Part shown: one piece after another, positions 6,856 through 16,133 of the stretch
Numbering within the stretch: position 1 is the stretch's first letter
Layout of the letters: every line of letters starts with the position of its first letter
DNA from: Eubacteriales bacterium
GTDB lineage: Bacteria; Bacillota; Clostridia; Saccharofermentanales; DTU023
Assembly: GCA_030532065.1 (NCBI GenBank)
Contig: JAUNLW010000001.1
Location: forward strand, 176,132-240,131
DNA length: 64,000 nucleotides
Direction: 5' to 3'
Made by a program: the position numbers and the translations under genes
Notes under the pieces: generated by a model
What the model saw: only the letters and a program-made list of their open reading frames with translations
Database searches by the model: none
What the model was told of the DNA's origin: nothing

Positions 6856-9800
6856 ATGAAAAGACATGAAGAAGCAGATTCCGGATTGAGAGCTGGCTTT
6901 GTCCATGAGGACGAACTAAAGCAGATTAAACAGAATGTTCCAGTCTCCGAACAAGTGGATACTGTAGACGAGGCAGCCAAGGCTAAAGAAGAGACGAAAG
7001 CTAAGGCTTTGGCTGCTGCGGAAGCTAAGGCTGAGAAAGCTGAATCAGAACTAGCCAGCGGCCCAACCGTATCTGTTCAAGGCGTATCCGGCAAGATGAT
7101 CACTGGTGTGATCAAAGCCGTTAAAAAGAGAAAAAACGAGCGCAGAGGCGGGGATACCGCAGAGACTGCTAAAAAAGAGGCAGCAACTGTTGAAACTGTA
7201 GCGAAGAAGGAAGAGCCTGCTGCCACACCTGCTGCCGAAAAAACAGCTCCGGCTGAGAAAGTAGCTAAGCCGGGTGAACCTGTGGCTGAGAAAAAAATGG
7301 AGCCAAAGCCGGAAAGCAAGCCAGCGGCAGCTACTGAGATTAAGCCTGCGGCCAAGCCTGAGCCAGAAATAATTACGGAAAAGAAGACCGAGCCCGCTGC
7401 TAAGCCTGCTCCTAAAACAACGAGCAAGCCGAAAACAGAAGCTACCGCGCCAGCAGCAGCTGCTCAGAAAGAAGAGACGGCAAGTAAGGCTAAGACTGAG
7501 CAAGCATTAGAAGAGACTGCGAATACCGCGAAAGCCTCTAAGCAAGCTGCGGCTAAGAGCGCGCCAGCTGAGCCCAGGGCTCAGGCACGCAAGGAACATG
7601 CTGCCTCAACCAAGACCACAGCGAGCGCGGCTACTAAGGCCAAGACGACTGAGCCTAAAGCAGCGACTGAGGAGAAAAAGGAAGTCAAGAGTGATCGCCC
7701 CAGAATCAAAGAAGATCAGGGCATCATCATATCTGCTCAAGAAAGAATGGCAAGAGCAGGTAAGACCATTATCCGTCCTCAGTCCGGCAACTATGTTGGC
7801 CGCAATACCGAACGTCCAGCGCGTCCCCAGGGCGGTGATCACAGAGGTCGCTCAGATGAGCGTGGCCGCAAAGACGATCGCAGACGCTCCGGTGGTTATC
7901 AAAATCAAAGATCAAGCGGTCCTAAGCAGGAGCGTTTTTTCGACAAAGACAAGGATGAGGACGAGACACCTCGCCGCACCAGGTCACCTAAGCCCAGAAA
8001 ACGCGCCGACGCTATGCCTGACAGCTCTGTGATTAATGCGCAGAAAGATGTCAGTCGCAGGAATTTCCGCGAGCGTACTCAAAGAGAAAAAGATAAGGAT
8101 CAGAGAAGATCTGCCGGCTGGAGAAGCCAGGAAGAGCTGGAATTGGATGAGGAGATCGCGCGCCGTGGACGTCGTCGCAAGGCCAAAGCCCAATCCCAGA
8201 AGGCTGCTCCTGCTAAGAGCCAGCTGAGCGAAGTATCTCTGCCCGCAAACTTAAGTGTTAAAGAACTGGCTGAGATCCTCAAAAAGACCAGCGCGGAAGT
8301 AATTACTAAATTGATCAGCTATGGCGTTATGGCTACGGTAAATCAGGAGATTGACTTTGATACCGCGGCTATTGTTGCCGGAGATTTCGGCATCCAAGCC
8401 ACACTGAAGGAAGAAGTTAGCGAAGAAGATATCCTCTTTGATGACTCTGATGATAAAGAAGAAGATCTCCAGCCCAGACCTCCTGTAGTGGTGGTAATGG
8501 GTCACGTTGACCACGGTAAAACCTCTATACTTGACTGGATCCGCAACTCTCGCGTAGCTTCCGGTGAAGCCGGTGGTATTACGCAGCATATTGGTGCTTA
8601 CATGGTAGATGTCCACGATCGCAAAATCACCTTCCTGGATACCCCGGGCCACGAGGCCTTTACCATGATCCGCCAACGCGGCGCTCAGGTAACGGATATC
8701 GCGGTCCTGGTAGTAGCGGCAGATGACGGTGTTATGCCCCAGACCATTGAGGCTATCAACCATGCCAAAGCTGCTGGTACTGAGATCATCGTAGCGATTA
8801 ACAAGATCGATAAGGGAACGGCCAATATTGATCGTGTAAAACAGGAACTGGCCCAATACGGCATCATGGACGCTGATTGGGGCGGCACTAATACCATCGT
8901 GCCTGTATCCGCCAAGACCGGTCAGAACATGGAAGAGCTTCTGGAAATGATCCTGCTTACCGCAGATGTATTAGATCTCAAGGCCAACCCTGACCGTCAA
9001 GCCAAGGGTACAGTTATCGAAGCCAGCCTGGACAAGAGCCGTGGTGCTCTGGCCACTCTCCTGGTACAAAGAGGTACGCTGCACCAGGGTGATGCCATCG
9101 TAGTAGGCACCATGATGGGTAATGTACGTGCCATGTTTAATGACCGTCATGAGCCGATTACCGAAGCAGGACCTTCCGTACCAGTGGAGATCATGGGCCT
9201 GCCGGATGTACCGGAAGCTGGCGATATTTTCTACGAGGTAGAAAATGAGAAAGTTGCCCGCAGCCTGGTCGAGCGCAGACAGGCTGAAGAGAGAGAAGAA
9301 GCTCTCCGAGCCAGCCAGAAGTTGTCTCTGGATAACCTTTTCGAGCAGATGAACGATGGCGAAACCAAGGACCTTAATATTATCGTCAAAGCCGACGTTC
9401 AAGGTTCGGCTCAAGCAATGAGCTCTTCCTTGGCGAAGCTCTCTACTGACGAGGTAAAGGTAAACATTATCCACAGCGCGGTTGGCGCGATCACTGCTTC
9501 CGACGTTCGTCTCGCTGACGTTTCTGAGGCGATCATAATCGGCTTTAACGTCAGACCGCCTGCTAATGTAGTTGATTTAGCCAAAGAGGCGAATGTAGAA
9601 ATTCGTCTCTACCGTGTCATTTATGAGGCCTTAGACGATGTCCAGAAGGCTATGAAGGGATTGCTGGATCCTGTTTACGAGGAAGGTATCCTGGGTCGGG
9701 CCGAAGTGCGTGAGACCTTTAAGGCTTCCGGAGTGGGTACAATCGCGGGTTGCTACGTGACCTCCGGTGTCATCCGCCGTAACGCGGAAGTACGTCTGGT

Positions 9801-9972
9801 CCGTGACGGTATTGTTATCCATGAGGGTAAGTTGGCTTCTCTGCGTCGCTTCCAAGATGACGTCAGGGAAGTGCAGCAAGGTTACGAATGCGGCATTAGC
9901 ATCGAACGCTTTAACGACATCAAAGTGGGAGACGAGATTGAATGCTTCCATATGGTGGAGTTAGAGCGCTAG
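6856..9972 (+). CDS. infB: Translation initiation factor IF-2
   Basis: A 1038-residue GTPase that brings initiator tRNA to the 30S subunit. G1 is GHVDHGKT at residues 549-556, then DTPGHE (G3), NKID (G4) and SAK (G5), followed by domains II, III and the C-terminal fMet-tRNA-binding domain ending [10 protein letters not shown]. An IF2_N domain lies just before the G domain (about 455-505). The protein is longer than usual because the first 450 residues are low complexity: first an Ala/Lys/Glu/Pro-rich stretch (about 30-280), then an Arg/Asp-rich stretch (about 290-450). GGAGGG site before ATG; the next gene starts 17 nt after its stop. Confidence 0.97.
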   Translation: MKRHEEADSGLRAGFVHEDELKQIKQNVPVSEQVDTVDEAAKAKEETKAKALAAAEAKAEKAESELASGPTVSVQGVSGKMITGVIKAVKKRKNERRGGDTAETAKKEAATVETVAKKEEPAATPAAEKTAPAEKVAKPGEPVAEKKMEPKPESKPAAATEIKPAAKPEPEIITEKKTEPAAKPAPKTTSKPKTEATAPAAAAQKEETASKAKTEQALEETANTAKASKQAAAKSAPAEPRAQARKEHAASTKTTASAATKAKTTEPKAATEEKKEVKSDRPRIKEDQGIIISAQERMARAGKTIIRPQSGNYVGRNTERPARPQGGDHRGRSDERGRKDDRRRSGGYQNQRSSGPKQERFFDKDKDEDETPRRTRSPKPRKRADAMPDSSVINAQKDVSRRNFRERTQREKDKDQRRSAGWRSQEELELDEEIARRGRRRKAKAQSQKAAPAKSQLSEVSLPANLSVKELAEILKKTSAEVITKLISYGVMATVNQEIDFDTAAIVAGDFGIQATLKEEVSEEDILFDDSDDKEEDLQPRPPVVVVMGHVDHGKTSILDWIRNSRVASGEAGGITQHIGAYMVDVHDRKITFLDTPGHEAFTMIRQRGAQVTDIAVLVVAADDGVMPQTIEAINHAKAAGTEIIVAINKIDKGTANIDRVKQELAQYGIMDADWGGTNTIVPVSAKTGQNMEELLEMILLTADVLDLKANPDRQAKGTVIEASLDKSRGALATLLVQRGTLHQGDAIVVGTMMGNVRAMFNDRHEPITEAGPSVPVEIMGLPDVPEAGDIFYEVENEKVARSLVERRQAEEREEALRASQKLSLDNLFEQMNDGETKDLNIIVKADVQGSAQAMSSSLAKLSTDEVKVNIIHSAVGAITASDVRLADVSEAIIIGFNVRPPANVVDLAKEANVEIRLYRVIYEALDDVQKAMKGLLDPVYEEGILGRAEVRETFKASGVGTIAGCYVTSGVIRRNAEVRLVRDGIVIHEGKLASLRRFQDDVREVQQGYECGISIERFNDIKVGDEIECFHMVELER

Positions 9973-9989
9973 TAGAAAGGACCAGGCCG

Positions 9990-10364
9990 ATGGAAAGACA
10001 AAAACGTGTAGCAGGTGAGATTCAGAGAATTTTACTGGAAGTGTTATATGGTGAAGTCAAAGATCCCCGTATTCCGGAGATGATGTCGGTTACCGAAGTA
10101 AAACTGAACCGGGATATGTCTTTGGCCACGATCTACGTCAGCACCTTAGGTGGTGAGCAGGAAAAGAAAGATATGATGGCCGGCCTTGAAAAAGCCAAAG
10201 GCTTTTTGCGTTCCCGGGTCGCGGAAGGTATTAACCTCCGTAATGCGCCGGACCTGCGCTTCGTACTGGACGAGTCACTAGAGCGTGGCAATGCCATCAG
10301 TAAACTGATAGACGAAGTTAGAGCTGAGGATAGAGAACGCAACAAACGTTTACACGGGGAGTAA
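9990..10364 (+). CDS. rbfA: Ribosome-binding factor A
   Basis: A 124-residue KH-fold protein beginning MERQKRVAGEIQRILLEVL and containing the conserved segment VKDPRIPEMMSVTEVKLNRD, which acts in 30S maturation near the 5' end of 16S rRNA. The open frame extends 16 codons upstream into infB, but the ATG at 9990 is chosen because the family starts there and AGAAAGGA lies just upstream. It is translationally tight with infB and with nrnA (2-nt gap). Confidence 0.95.
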   Translation: MERQKRVAGEIQRILLEVLYGEVKDPRIPEMMSVTEVKLNRDMSLATIYVSTLGGEQEKKDMMAGLEKAKGFLRSRVAEGINLRNAPDLRFVLDESLERGNAISKLIDEVRAEDRERNKRLHGE

Positions 10365-10366
10365 CT

Positions 10367-11413
10367 ATGCGCATAGAAAAGCAAGCAACTTTTTGGCAAT
10401 GTTTTAGGGCAGAGCTACCCGTTGGGAAACGTGTCCTGGTTACACCACATGTAAGAGCTGACGCGGATGCAATTTGCTCCTCTTTGGCCTTAGCTCGGGC
10501 CTTGAATAAGTTAGGCTATGAGGCTCAAGTCTACCTGGATGAGCACCCTTCGGCTTATTATGATTTTTTGCCCGCTTTGGATCAGCTTAAAGTCTATGAT
10601 TCCAGGCATGACCAAGAAGACTTCGACGCTCTTTTAGTCTTGGATTGTCATGAGCCTTCACGCCTGGAAAAGCGCGCGGCCTGGTGGAATGTTGCCCCAG
10701 TGTTGTTTGTTGCTGATCACCATCAATTGGGCGAGGAAGAAAGTCTCTTAGCGAATAGTTGCTATTGGGTTGCGCCGGATTGGTCTTCCACCAGCGCTAT
10801 TGTCTATCGCCTAATTAGAGAGATGGAGTCCGTCAGCCAAAAGACTTTAATGGATGATGAGCTTGCCTTCCTTTTGGCAAGCGGTATATATGCTGATACC
10901 GGCGGTTTGCGCTACAGCAACGCCTCTCCTGCTACTTTTCGGATAGTTGGTGAACTGGCTGAGTATGATATATCTCTGGCGTTTATTTCGGAAAAGCTTT
11001 TTTCCACTATCTCTCTTGAAGAATTCAGAGCTAGAGGCTTAGCTTTTACAAAGACCAGATTTGAATGTGACGGCCGCTTAGCCTGGTGCTTCTTTCAAGA
11101 AAGAGAACTGGAAGCCTGCTCGGTTTCTCGCGACCAGTTAGGCGCTTTTTCTTCACTCTTACGCGAAGTAAAAGGTGTTGATTTATCACTTTTCATTCTG
11201 GAGAATACCCGCGACGACGGTAGATCGGAACTGAATATCAGTATCCGCAGCTCGGAAAAGTTTACCGCCCTTCCCATAGCCAAAGCCCTGGGTGGTGGCG
11301 GCCATCTCAAAGCCTGCGGAGCGACTGTGCCGGTAGATAATAATATCTACGATAGTGTAGAGAAGGTGCTCCGCGTGGCTAGACAGGGACTTGCGGGGGA
11401 GCAGGAAGCCTGA
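10367..11413 (+). CDS. nrnA: DHH/DHHA1 phosphoesterase, NrnA-type oligoribonuclease/pAp phosphatase
   Basis: A 348-residue cytoplasmic phosphoesterase. The metal-binding DHH motif is at residues 117-119 (VLFVADHHQLG) after an N-terminal HVRADADAICSS segment, the counterpart of the usual HxxPDGDxxGS. The DHHA1 substrate motif GGGGHLKACGA is near the C-terminus. NrnA degrades nanoRNAs and dephosphorylates 3'-phosphoadenosine 5'-phosphate; relatives also degrade pApA from c-di-AMP, relevant because a c-di-AMP synthase is encoded later in the window. Its position between rbfA and truB is classical for Firmicutes. Confidence 0.92.
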   Translation: MRIEKQATFWQCFRAELPVGKRVLVTPHVRADADAICSSLALARALNKLGYEAQVYLDEHPSAYYDFLPALDQLKVYDSRHDQEDFDALLVLDCHEPSRLEKRAAWWNVAPVLFVADHHQLGEEESLLANSCYWVAPDWSSTSAIVYRLIREMESVSQKTLMDDELAFLLASGIYADTGGLRYSNASPATFRIVGELAEYDISLAFISEKLFSTISLEEFRARGLAFTKTRFECDGRLAWCFFQERELEACSVSRDQLGAFSSLLREVKGVDLSLFILENTRDDGRSELNISIRSSEKFTALPIAKALGGGGHLKACGATVPVDNNIYDSVEKVLRVARQGLAGEQEA

Positions 11414-11414
11414 T

Positions 11415-12506
11415 TTGGAACAGAACGGTATCTTAGTGATCGATAAGGAGCCTGGACTTACTTCCTTTCAGGTAGTGGCCAAGGTCCGGAGAATGCTCGG
11501 CCTTAAACGAGTGGGACATTGTGGTACTCTTGATCCTTTTGCCACTGGCGTTTTACCGGTAGCCTTCGGACGTGGTACAGCTGTCATCCAATATATGGAG
11601 CCTTACCGTAAAACCTACCAGGTATTGGCCAGGTTAGGGCGAGCGACTGACACTTTGGACTCAGAGGGTGAGATCAGAGAACAGATCCCAGAAGAGGAAG
11701 TCTGGCAACGTTATTGTACAGGTAGTCTGCAAGAGGATTTCCAACGCGCCTTTGAACGTTACTCAGGAGATTTCCAGCAGGTGCCACCCATGTATTCCGC
11801 TTTAAAATACCAGGGCAGGCCCTTGTACGATTACGCGAGAGCTGGTCTGGAAGTTGAACGGCCAGCCAGACCGGTAAATATAAAACTCTTAGGCTGGCGC
11901 ATCCTGGAACTCGCGGAAATTGAAGCGTGGCAGGAAGAGCAAGTATCTACTTTGTTGGCAGGTATCGCGGCAGATGCTGCCAGTGCCGACCGTGCGAGGC
12001 AGGCCCTTTATCTTTATGCTGAGGCTGACGTCTCTAAAGGTACTTACATTCGTTCCTGGATCGATGACCTTGGTCAGGAGGCAGGATGTCCGGCTTATTG
12101 CGCAGCTCTGCGTCGTACAGCTTGCGGCCCATATCGCTTAAATGAGCGCTCCTGTGCGGTTTCTCTCTTAGAAAAAGATTTTCAGACACGGGGAGGGAAT
12201 CGCGCCGAAACTTATCAGGCCTGGTCTGGAGCCAATCTGATTTTTGGATTAGATAGCGCTTTCCCCGGCTTACCCCGACTGGAACTGCCAGCTAAAACGG
12301 CTTGCGACCTTATTGATGGTAAAAGGCCTCTGGTCGATAAGTCCATCTTTGACCTTCATGGTGCCCAGGATCTGCTGGTTTACCACGGAGAAACATTTCT
12401 GGCTTTAGCTAATGCCAGGTTGAGTGGCGATAAGTCGGGAGCCTATCTGGAGACAAAAAGAGTATTCTGTAATAAAAGTAGTATTAATAGCGGATTAGGA
12501 GTGTAA
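11415..12506 (+). CDS. truB: tRNA pseudouridine(55) synthase TruB
   Basis: A 363-residue enzyme that makes pseudouridine 55 in the T-loop of tRNAs. The catalytic aspartate lies in VGHCGTLDPFATGVLPV, and KTYQVLARLG and PPMYSALKYQGRPLYDYAR are family motifs. The C-terminal part after about residue 230 is longer than usual and holds a PUA-like end. Start is taken as TTG 11415, directly after the nrnA stop, with AGGAAG at ideal spacing; an upstream in-frame TTG (11391) lacks a clear site and would overlap nrnA by 23 nt. Confidence 0.93.
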   Translation: MEQNGILVIDKEPGLTSFQVVAKVRRMLGLKRVGHCGTLDPFATGVLPVAFGRGTAVIQYMEPYRKTYQVLARLGRATDTLDSEGEIREQIPEEEVWQRYCTGSLQEDFQRAFERYSGDFQQVPPMYSALKYQGRPLYDYARAGLEVERPARPVNIKLLGWRILELAEIEAWQEEQVSTLLAGIAADAASADRARQALYLYAEADVSKGTYIRSWIDDLGQEAGCPAYCAALRRTACGPYRLNERSCAVSLLEKDFQTRGGNRAETYQAWSGANLIFGLDSAFPGLPRLELPAKTACDLIDGKRPLVDKSIFDLHGAQDLLVYHGETFLALANARLSGDKSGAYLETKRVFCNKSSINSGLGV

Positions 12507-12512
12507 GCTGGC

Positions 12513-13496
12513 ATGACTAAGCTGATTACCGACTTGGATATTCCCTGCAGTCAAACAGATCGCGCTGTTGCCTTGGGCTTCTTTGATGGAGTACACCTGG
12601 GCCATCAGGCGCTGATGGCAGCTTTGCGAGAAGTGGCTGAAAAAAATAACCTTTTGCCTTCGGTCTATACTTTCCAACAGGCCCCTGGAAGCCTGTTTCA
12701 AAAGAATTTTGCCGGACTCTTAGAAACTGCGTCTGACCGTTACCGGAGTCTTTCTGAGTTGGGAGCAGCAGAGATTATCGCGCAACCCCTGGTACCAGAA
12801 GTATTAGAATGCGACCCACAATATTTCATGGAAGAGATTATACGAAAGCGCCTGCGTGCCAAGGCCCTGGTGGTTGGTCGCGATTATACATTTGGCTATA
12901 AGGCAGCAGGCACAGTAGACGATCTGCGCGCTTTCACGGAACGCCATGGAATTGCTTTAAAAGTAGTTGGCGATTATGTCTGGCAAGGACAGGTACTCTC
13001 ATCTACTTTGATCAGGCAGATGATCAGCAGGGGTGAGGTAAAAGTAGCCAATACTTTGATGTATCATGATTTCCATCACATTGCCAAGGTCAGCAAAGGT
13101 AAGCAGCTAGGACGACGCCTGGATTTCCCAACTATCAACCTTAAGCCGGACCCGCAACTGGTGTCCCTGGCTTATGGTGTCTATTTGAGCAAGGTAAATT
13201 TCACGCGAGAGGGAGAGTCCTTGGAATTGCCAGCCATTTCTAGCGTAGGCGTGCGTCCTACTGTAACGGACAGCGGAGTGGAACTTAGCGAGACTTATAT
13301 TCTGGCTGATTCCTTCCCACTTTACGGCGATGAAGTACGCGTAACTTATCTGGATTTTATGCGGCCGGAGATAAAATTTCCCTCAATCGCAGCTATGAAA
13401 GAACAAGTAATGTCCGATATTGCCGAGGCTCGTGAAAGACACGACCGGGCCCAGGTGCTAAAATTGGTTACATACGGCCGGAGGCCAGTAGGCTGA
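12513..13496 (+). CDS. ribF: Bifunctional riboflavin kinase/FAD synthetase
   Basis: A 327-residue enzyme that makes FMN and then FAD from riboflavin. The N-terminal adenylyltransferase half shows ALGFFDGVHLGHQALM (HxGH-type motif) and VVGRDYTFGYKAAGTVDDL; the C-terminal kinase half begins near GKQLGRRLDFPTINL and contains SVGVRPT, all diagnostic. It follows truB by 6 nt, the usual truB-ribF order, and is likely the last gene of the rimP operon. Confidence 0.95.
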   Translation: MTKLITDLDIPCSQTDRAVALGFFDGVHLGHQALMAALREVAEKNNLLPSVYTFQQAPGSLFQKNFAGLLETASDRYRSLSELGAAEIIAQPLVPEVLECDPQYFMEEIIRKRLRAKALVVGRDYTFGYKAAGTVDDLRAFTERHGIALKVVGDYVWQGQVLSSTLIRQMISRGEVKVANTLMYHDFHHIAKVSKGKQLGRRLDFPTINLKPDPQLVSLAYGVYLSKVNFTREGESLELPAISSVGVRPTVTDSGVELSETYILADSFPLYGDEVRVTYLDFMRPEIKFPSIAAMKEQVMSDIAEARERHDRAQVLKLVTYGRRPVG

Positions 13497-13530
13497 ATCG
13501 GTCTAGACCATCTGAGAAAAGAGGCTAATT

Positions 13531-14391
13531 GTGCAAACTTTCCACGTATCTTTTCCTGGCTTGGGCATCCATGATCTGGTTATCCCAAGAGTGGCTTTTG
13601 AACTTAATCTCTTAGGCCGCAAGGTGCCGATTTATTTTTATGGCATTTTGATCATGTTTGGTTTCTTACTGGGTCTGATCCTGGCCTACCGCCAGGCAGA
13701 AGATTATGGCCTGACCAAGGACGATGTTCTGGATGTCTTTCTGGTTACTTTACCCAGCTCGATAATCGGCGCGCGCTTGTACTATGTTATCTTTAGTTGG
13801 AATATGTACAAAGATAACATTGCTCGTGCTTTCGACATCAGAGATGGTGGCATGGGTTTTTACGGCGGTGTTTTAGCCTCGCTATTGGCTATTTACCTGC
13901 TTTCACGTAAGAAAAAGATTAAGCTCTCGCTTTTCTTTGATTTTTTCGCTCCTTACCTGGCACTGGGACAGGCAATCGGACGCTGGGGAAATTTCTTTAA
14001 CCAGGAAGCCTTTGGCGTAGCGACCGACCTGCCTTGGGGTATGCTTTCCGACGGTACTATCGCTTACCTGGAAGGTATCAATTATCCTTACGCGCATAAC
14101 CCGGTCCATCCTACTTTCTTTTACGAATTTCTCGGAAACATGATCATTTTCGCAATCCTCATGCACAGGCGCAAGCGCTCAGAACTGGACTTTGAGGTGA
14201 CAGCTCTCTACTTCCTTCTTTACGGTTTGCTGCGCTTCATTGTCGAAGGACTGCGCACAGATTCTCTGTATATCGGTCAGACCGACTTGCGCGTTTCGCA
14301 GTTATTATCTTTGATTATGGTAGTTTGCAGCTTGATCTATCTGATCTATGGCTATAGGAAGCAAAGGAAAGATCATGCAGACTCTGTCTAA
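13531..14391 (+). CDS. lgt: Prolipoprotein diacylglyceryl transferase
   Basis: A 286-residue polytopic membrane enzyme that transfers diacylglycerol from phosphatidylglycerol to the lipobox cysteine of prolipoproteins. The signature GQAIGRWGNFFNQEAFG is present, as are the FYGILIMFGFLLGLILA TM1, the GARLYYVIF segment and YGLLRFIVEGLRTD near the C-terminus. GTG start with AAAGAGGC upstream. At least two predicted lipoprotein substrates are encoded in this window (34355 and 36729). It overlaps the next gene by 17 nt. Confidence 0.95.
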   Translation: MQTFHVSFPGLGIHDLVIPRVAFELNLLGRKVPIYFYGILIMFGFLLGLILAYRQAEDYGLTKDDVLDVFLVTLPSSIIGARLYYVIFSWNMYKDNIARAFDIRDGGMGFYGGVLASLLAIYLLSRKKKIKLSLFFDFFAPYLALGQAIGRWGNFFNQEAFGVATDLPWGMLSDGTIAYLEGINYPYAHNPVHPTFFYEFLGNMIIFAILMHRRKRSELDFEVTALYFLLYGLLRFIVEGLRTDSLYIGQTDLRVSQLLSLIMVVCSLIYLIYGYRKQRKDHADSV

Positions 14392-15511
14392 CCGTCGCAA
14401 CAAAACAGAAAGCTTTTTCGAAGACCTGGATTACCGCCTGCTGGTTCCGGTGGTGATCATGACGGTGATTGGTCTTTATGTGATGAATCTAGTGCTCCAG
14501 GCAGGTTACGGGGCTGGTTCCTATCCGGCCAATTTCTACAAGCAGACCGGAGCTGTCGTGATGGGGCTTTTGCTGGCTTTGCTAGTTACCCTGATTGATT
14601 ATCCTACGCTGAAACTCCTCTCCTGGCTGGTTTACGCAGTCGCTTTGCTGCTCTTAATCTACGTTAAAGTTGATAATTTCTCGTTGGCGGCGACTACCGG
14701 CGCAGACTCCTGGATAATTTTGCCTATCGTGGGCAGCTTCCAGCCTTCAGAACTGGCCAAAGTCGGTATATCCATGGTGGGAGCTCACTATTTTGACCGC
14801 ATGAAAAGAGGCGAAATACCTTATTTGCGTGGCTTCTTCAGCCTGGCTCTGATCTACGGTATACCGGTCTTCCTGATTTATAAGGAACCGGACCTCGGTA
14901 CCTCCACAGTAATAATTTTTATGTTCCTGGTTACGCTTTTTATCTGGGGACTGCCTGCTAGATTTATCGTGGCGCTGGGACTTTTAGGCGTGTTGTTTAT
15001 CTTTGTCTTATGGAATTTTTCCTTTTCGCCTTATATGAAAAACCGCGTCCTGGCTCTTTTGTTCCCTGCTCAGGGCCTCTCGGAATCCTACCATTTGGAG
15101 CAGGCGCTACAGGCCATAGGTTCCGGTGGATTACTGGGCAACCGCGGTGAAGTCCATGTTTACGTACCGGTAAAAGAGTCGGACTTTATTTACTCCGCGA
15201 TCGGCGAGCATTTGGGTTGGATCGGAACAACTACTCTGCTGATAGTGATCGCCATCTATCTGGTGCGTGCGGTGCAGGTAGCGCATAGGGCTGAGGGCCA
15301 TGATTACTATGCCTCTTATTTGATGATGGCGCTGGTAGCAAGCCAGCTGATCCACTTCGTGGAAAATATGGGTATGAATGTTGGACTGTTACCAATTACC
15401 GGCATTCCCTTGCCCTTTATCAGCAGTGGCGGTACGGCGATGATCGTAAACTTTTTTGCCTTAGGCCTGATGCTCAATATATCCATGGAATTCAAAGACT
15501 ACGTAAATTAG
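14375..15511 (+). CDS. rodA: RodA-like SEDS peptidoglycan glycosyltransferase
   Basis: A 378-residue protein with about ten membrane segments of the SEDS family, which polymerises lipid II for side-wall growth together with a class B PBP. Diagnostic stretches are FQPSELAKVGISM, KEPDLGTS, GNRGEVHVYVPVKESDF, IYSAIGEHLGWIGT and LPFISSGGTAMIVNFFALGL. The separate SEDS gene at 22569 sits in the division cluster and has FtsW context, so this copy is called RodA by elimination. Start ATG 14375 is preferred over 14348 because AAAGGAAAG lies just upstream. Confidence 0.87.
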   Translation: MQTLSNRRNKTESFFEDLDYRLLVPVVIMTVIGLYVMNLVLQAGYGAGSYPANFYKQTGAVVMGLLLALLVTLIDYPTLKLLSWLVYAVALLLLIYVKVDNFSLAATTGADSWIILPIVGSFQPSELAKVGISMVGAHYFDRMKRGEIPYLRGFFSLALIYGIPVFLIYKEPDLGTSTVIIFMFLVTLFIWGLPARFIVALGLLGVLFIFVLWNFSFSPYMKNRVLALLFPAQGLSESYHLEQALQAIGSGGLLGNRGEVHVYVPVKESDFIYSAIGEHLGWIGTTTLLIVIAIYLVRAVQVAHRAEGHDYYASYLMMALVASQLIHFVENMGMNVGLLPITGIPLPFISSGGTAMIVNFFALGLMLNISMEFKDYVN

Positions 15512-15548
15512 CGCACGATTTATTTTAGAGAATAGGTTAAGTTTTCCC

Positions 15549-15579
15549 ACCCGGACCATGCTGGCCCGGGTTTTTCTTT
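15549..15579 (+). terminator. Rho-independent terminator after rodA
   Basis: ACCCGG (15549-15554) pairs with CCGGGT (15566-15571) and is followed by TTTTCTTT. It separates the lgt-rodA unit from the mraZ promoter. Confidence 0.8.
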
Positions 15580-15625
15580 GCCCTGAATGATTGTTTTGAA
15601 AGCAGATCTACCGTAAAATGCCACA

Positions 15626-15670
15626 AAGTGGTAAGAAGTGGTGTGTATGAGTAGATAAATGGTGTATAAT
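15626..15670 (+). promoter_or_regulatory. mraZ promoter with MraZ-box-like repeats
   Basis: Two AAGTGGT copies (15626-15632 and 15636-15642) are spaced exactly 10 nt apart and a looser AAATGGT is at 15657-15663, directly before a perfect TATAAT -10 box (15665-15670). MraZ is known to repress its own operon by binding tandem GTGG-containing repeats with about one helical turn spacing, so these are likely autoregulatory operators. No good -35 box is seen, and the repeats occupy its place. Confidence 0.65.
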
Positions 15671-15698
15671 GGCGGGGAAAGGAGAGTTGTAGGCGGAG

Positions 15699-16133
15699 AT
15701 GGCGCGCTATATTCACACAATCGATGCCAAAGGCAGAGTAATTGTTCCGGCCAGGGTCAGAAATAACCTGGACGGTACACTTTACGTTGCCCCCAGCTTA
15801 GATGCCGGCTATCTCTCCGCGTATAACAGCCAACAATTCCAAGCTATCTTGGATCAGTTACGAGATTTATCTGGTACAGACAAGGATGTGAGGGCGTTTA
15901 GACGCTCGTTCCTGGGCAGTGCCATTGCTTGTGAGCTGGACAGCCAAGGTCGCATATTGGTCAATGAGGAGCTCTGGTCAAGTATTGGGGTAGCGGCAGG
16001 TGAGGAGATCTGCTTTATTGATATGTTCGATAAAGTCGAGATATGTTCCAAAGCCTTCTACGATGCCAGCCTGGCAAAAGAGCCTGAACTCAGCGATCTG
16101 GATCTGAGTCGTTTTGATGTCAAAGGATTGTAG
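15699..16133 (+). CDS. mraZ: Transcriptional regulator MraZ
   Basis: A 144-residue protein with two SpoVT/AbrB-like DNA-binding repeats. The first is IHTIDAKGRVIVPARVRNNL; the second contains ACELDSQGRILVNEELW. MraZ forms a ring and represses the division and cell wall cluster it heads. Its gene is the first of the dcw cluster and overlaps rsmH by 17 nt. ATG is preceded by AGGCGGAG, which is very close to the start. Confidence 0.95.
   Translation: MARYIHTIDAKGRVIVPARVRNNLDGTLYVAPSLDAGYLSAYNSQQFQAILDQLRDLSGTDKDVRAFRRSFLGSAIACELDSQGRILVNEELWSSIGVAAGEEICFIDMFDKVEICSKAFYDASLAKEPELSDLDLSRFDVKGL

Noticed and set aside
7077..7560. Repetitive Glu/Ala/Lys sequence considered as a tandem repeat or CRISPR-like array
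   Set aside because: The repetition is at amino acid composition level with no fixed unit length or identical spacers.
7051..8282. Long minus-strand and alternative-frame open frames inside infB
   Set aside because: They mirror the repetitive Ala/Lys/Glu codons of the IF-2 N-terminus, and their Leu/Ser/Arg-rich products are artefacts of that composition.
8251..8856. A 201-codon minus-strand frame inside infB
   Set aside because: It is antisense to the conserved GTPase domain, without start signals; codon bias of the real gene explains it.
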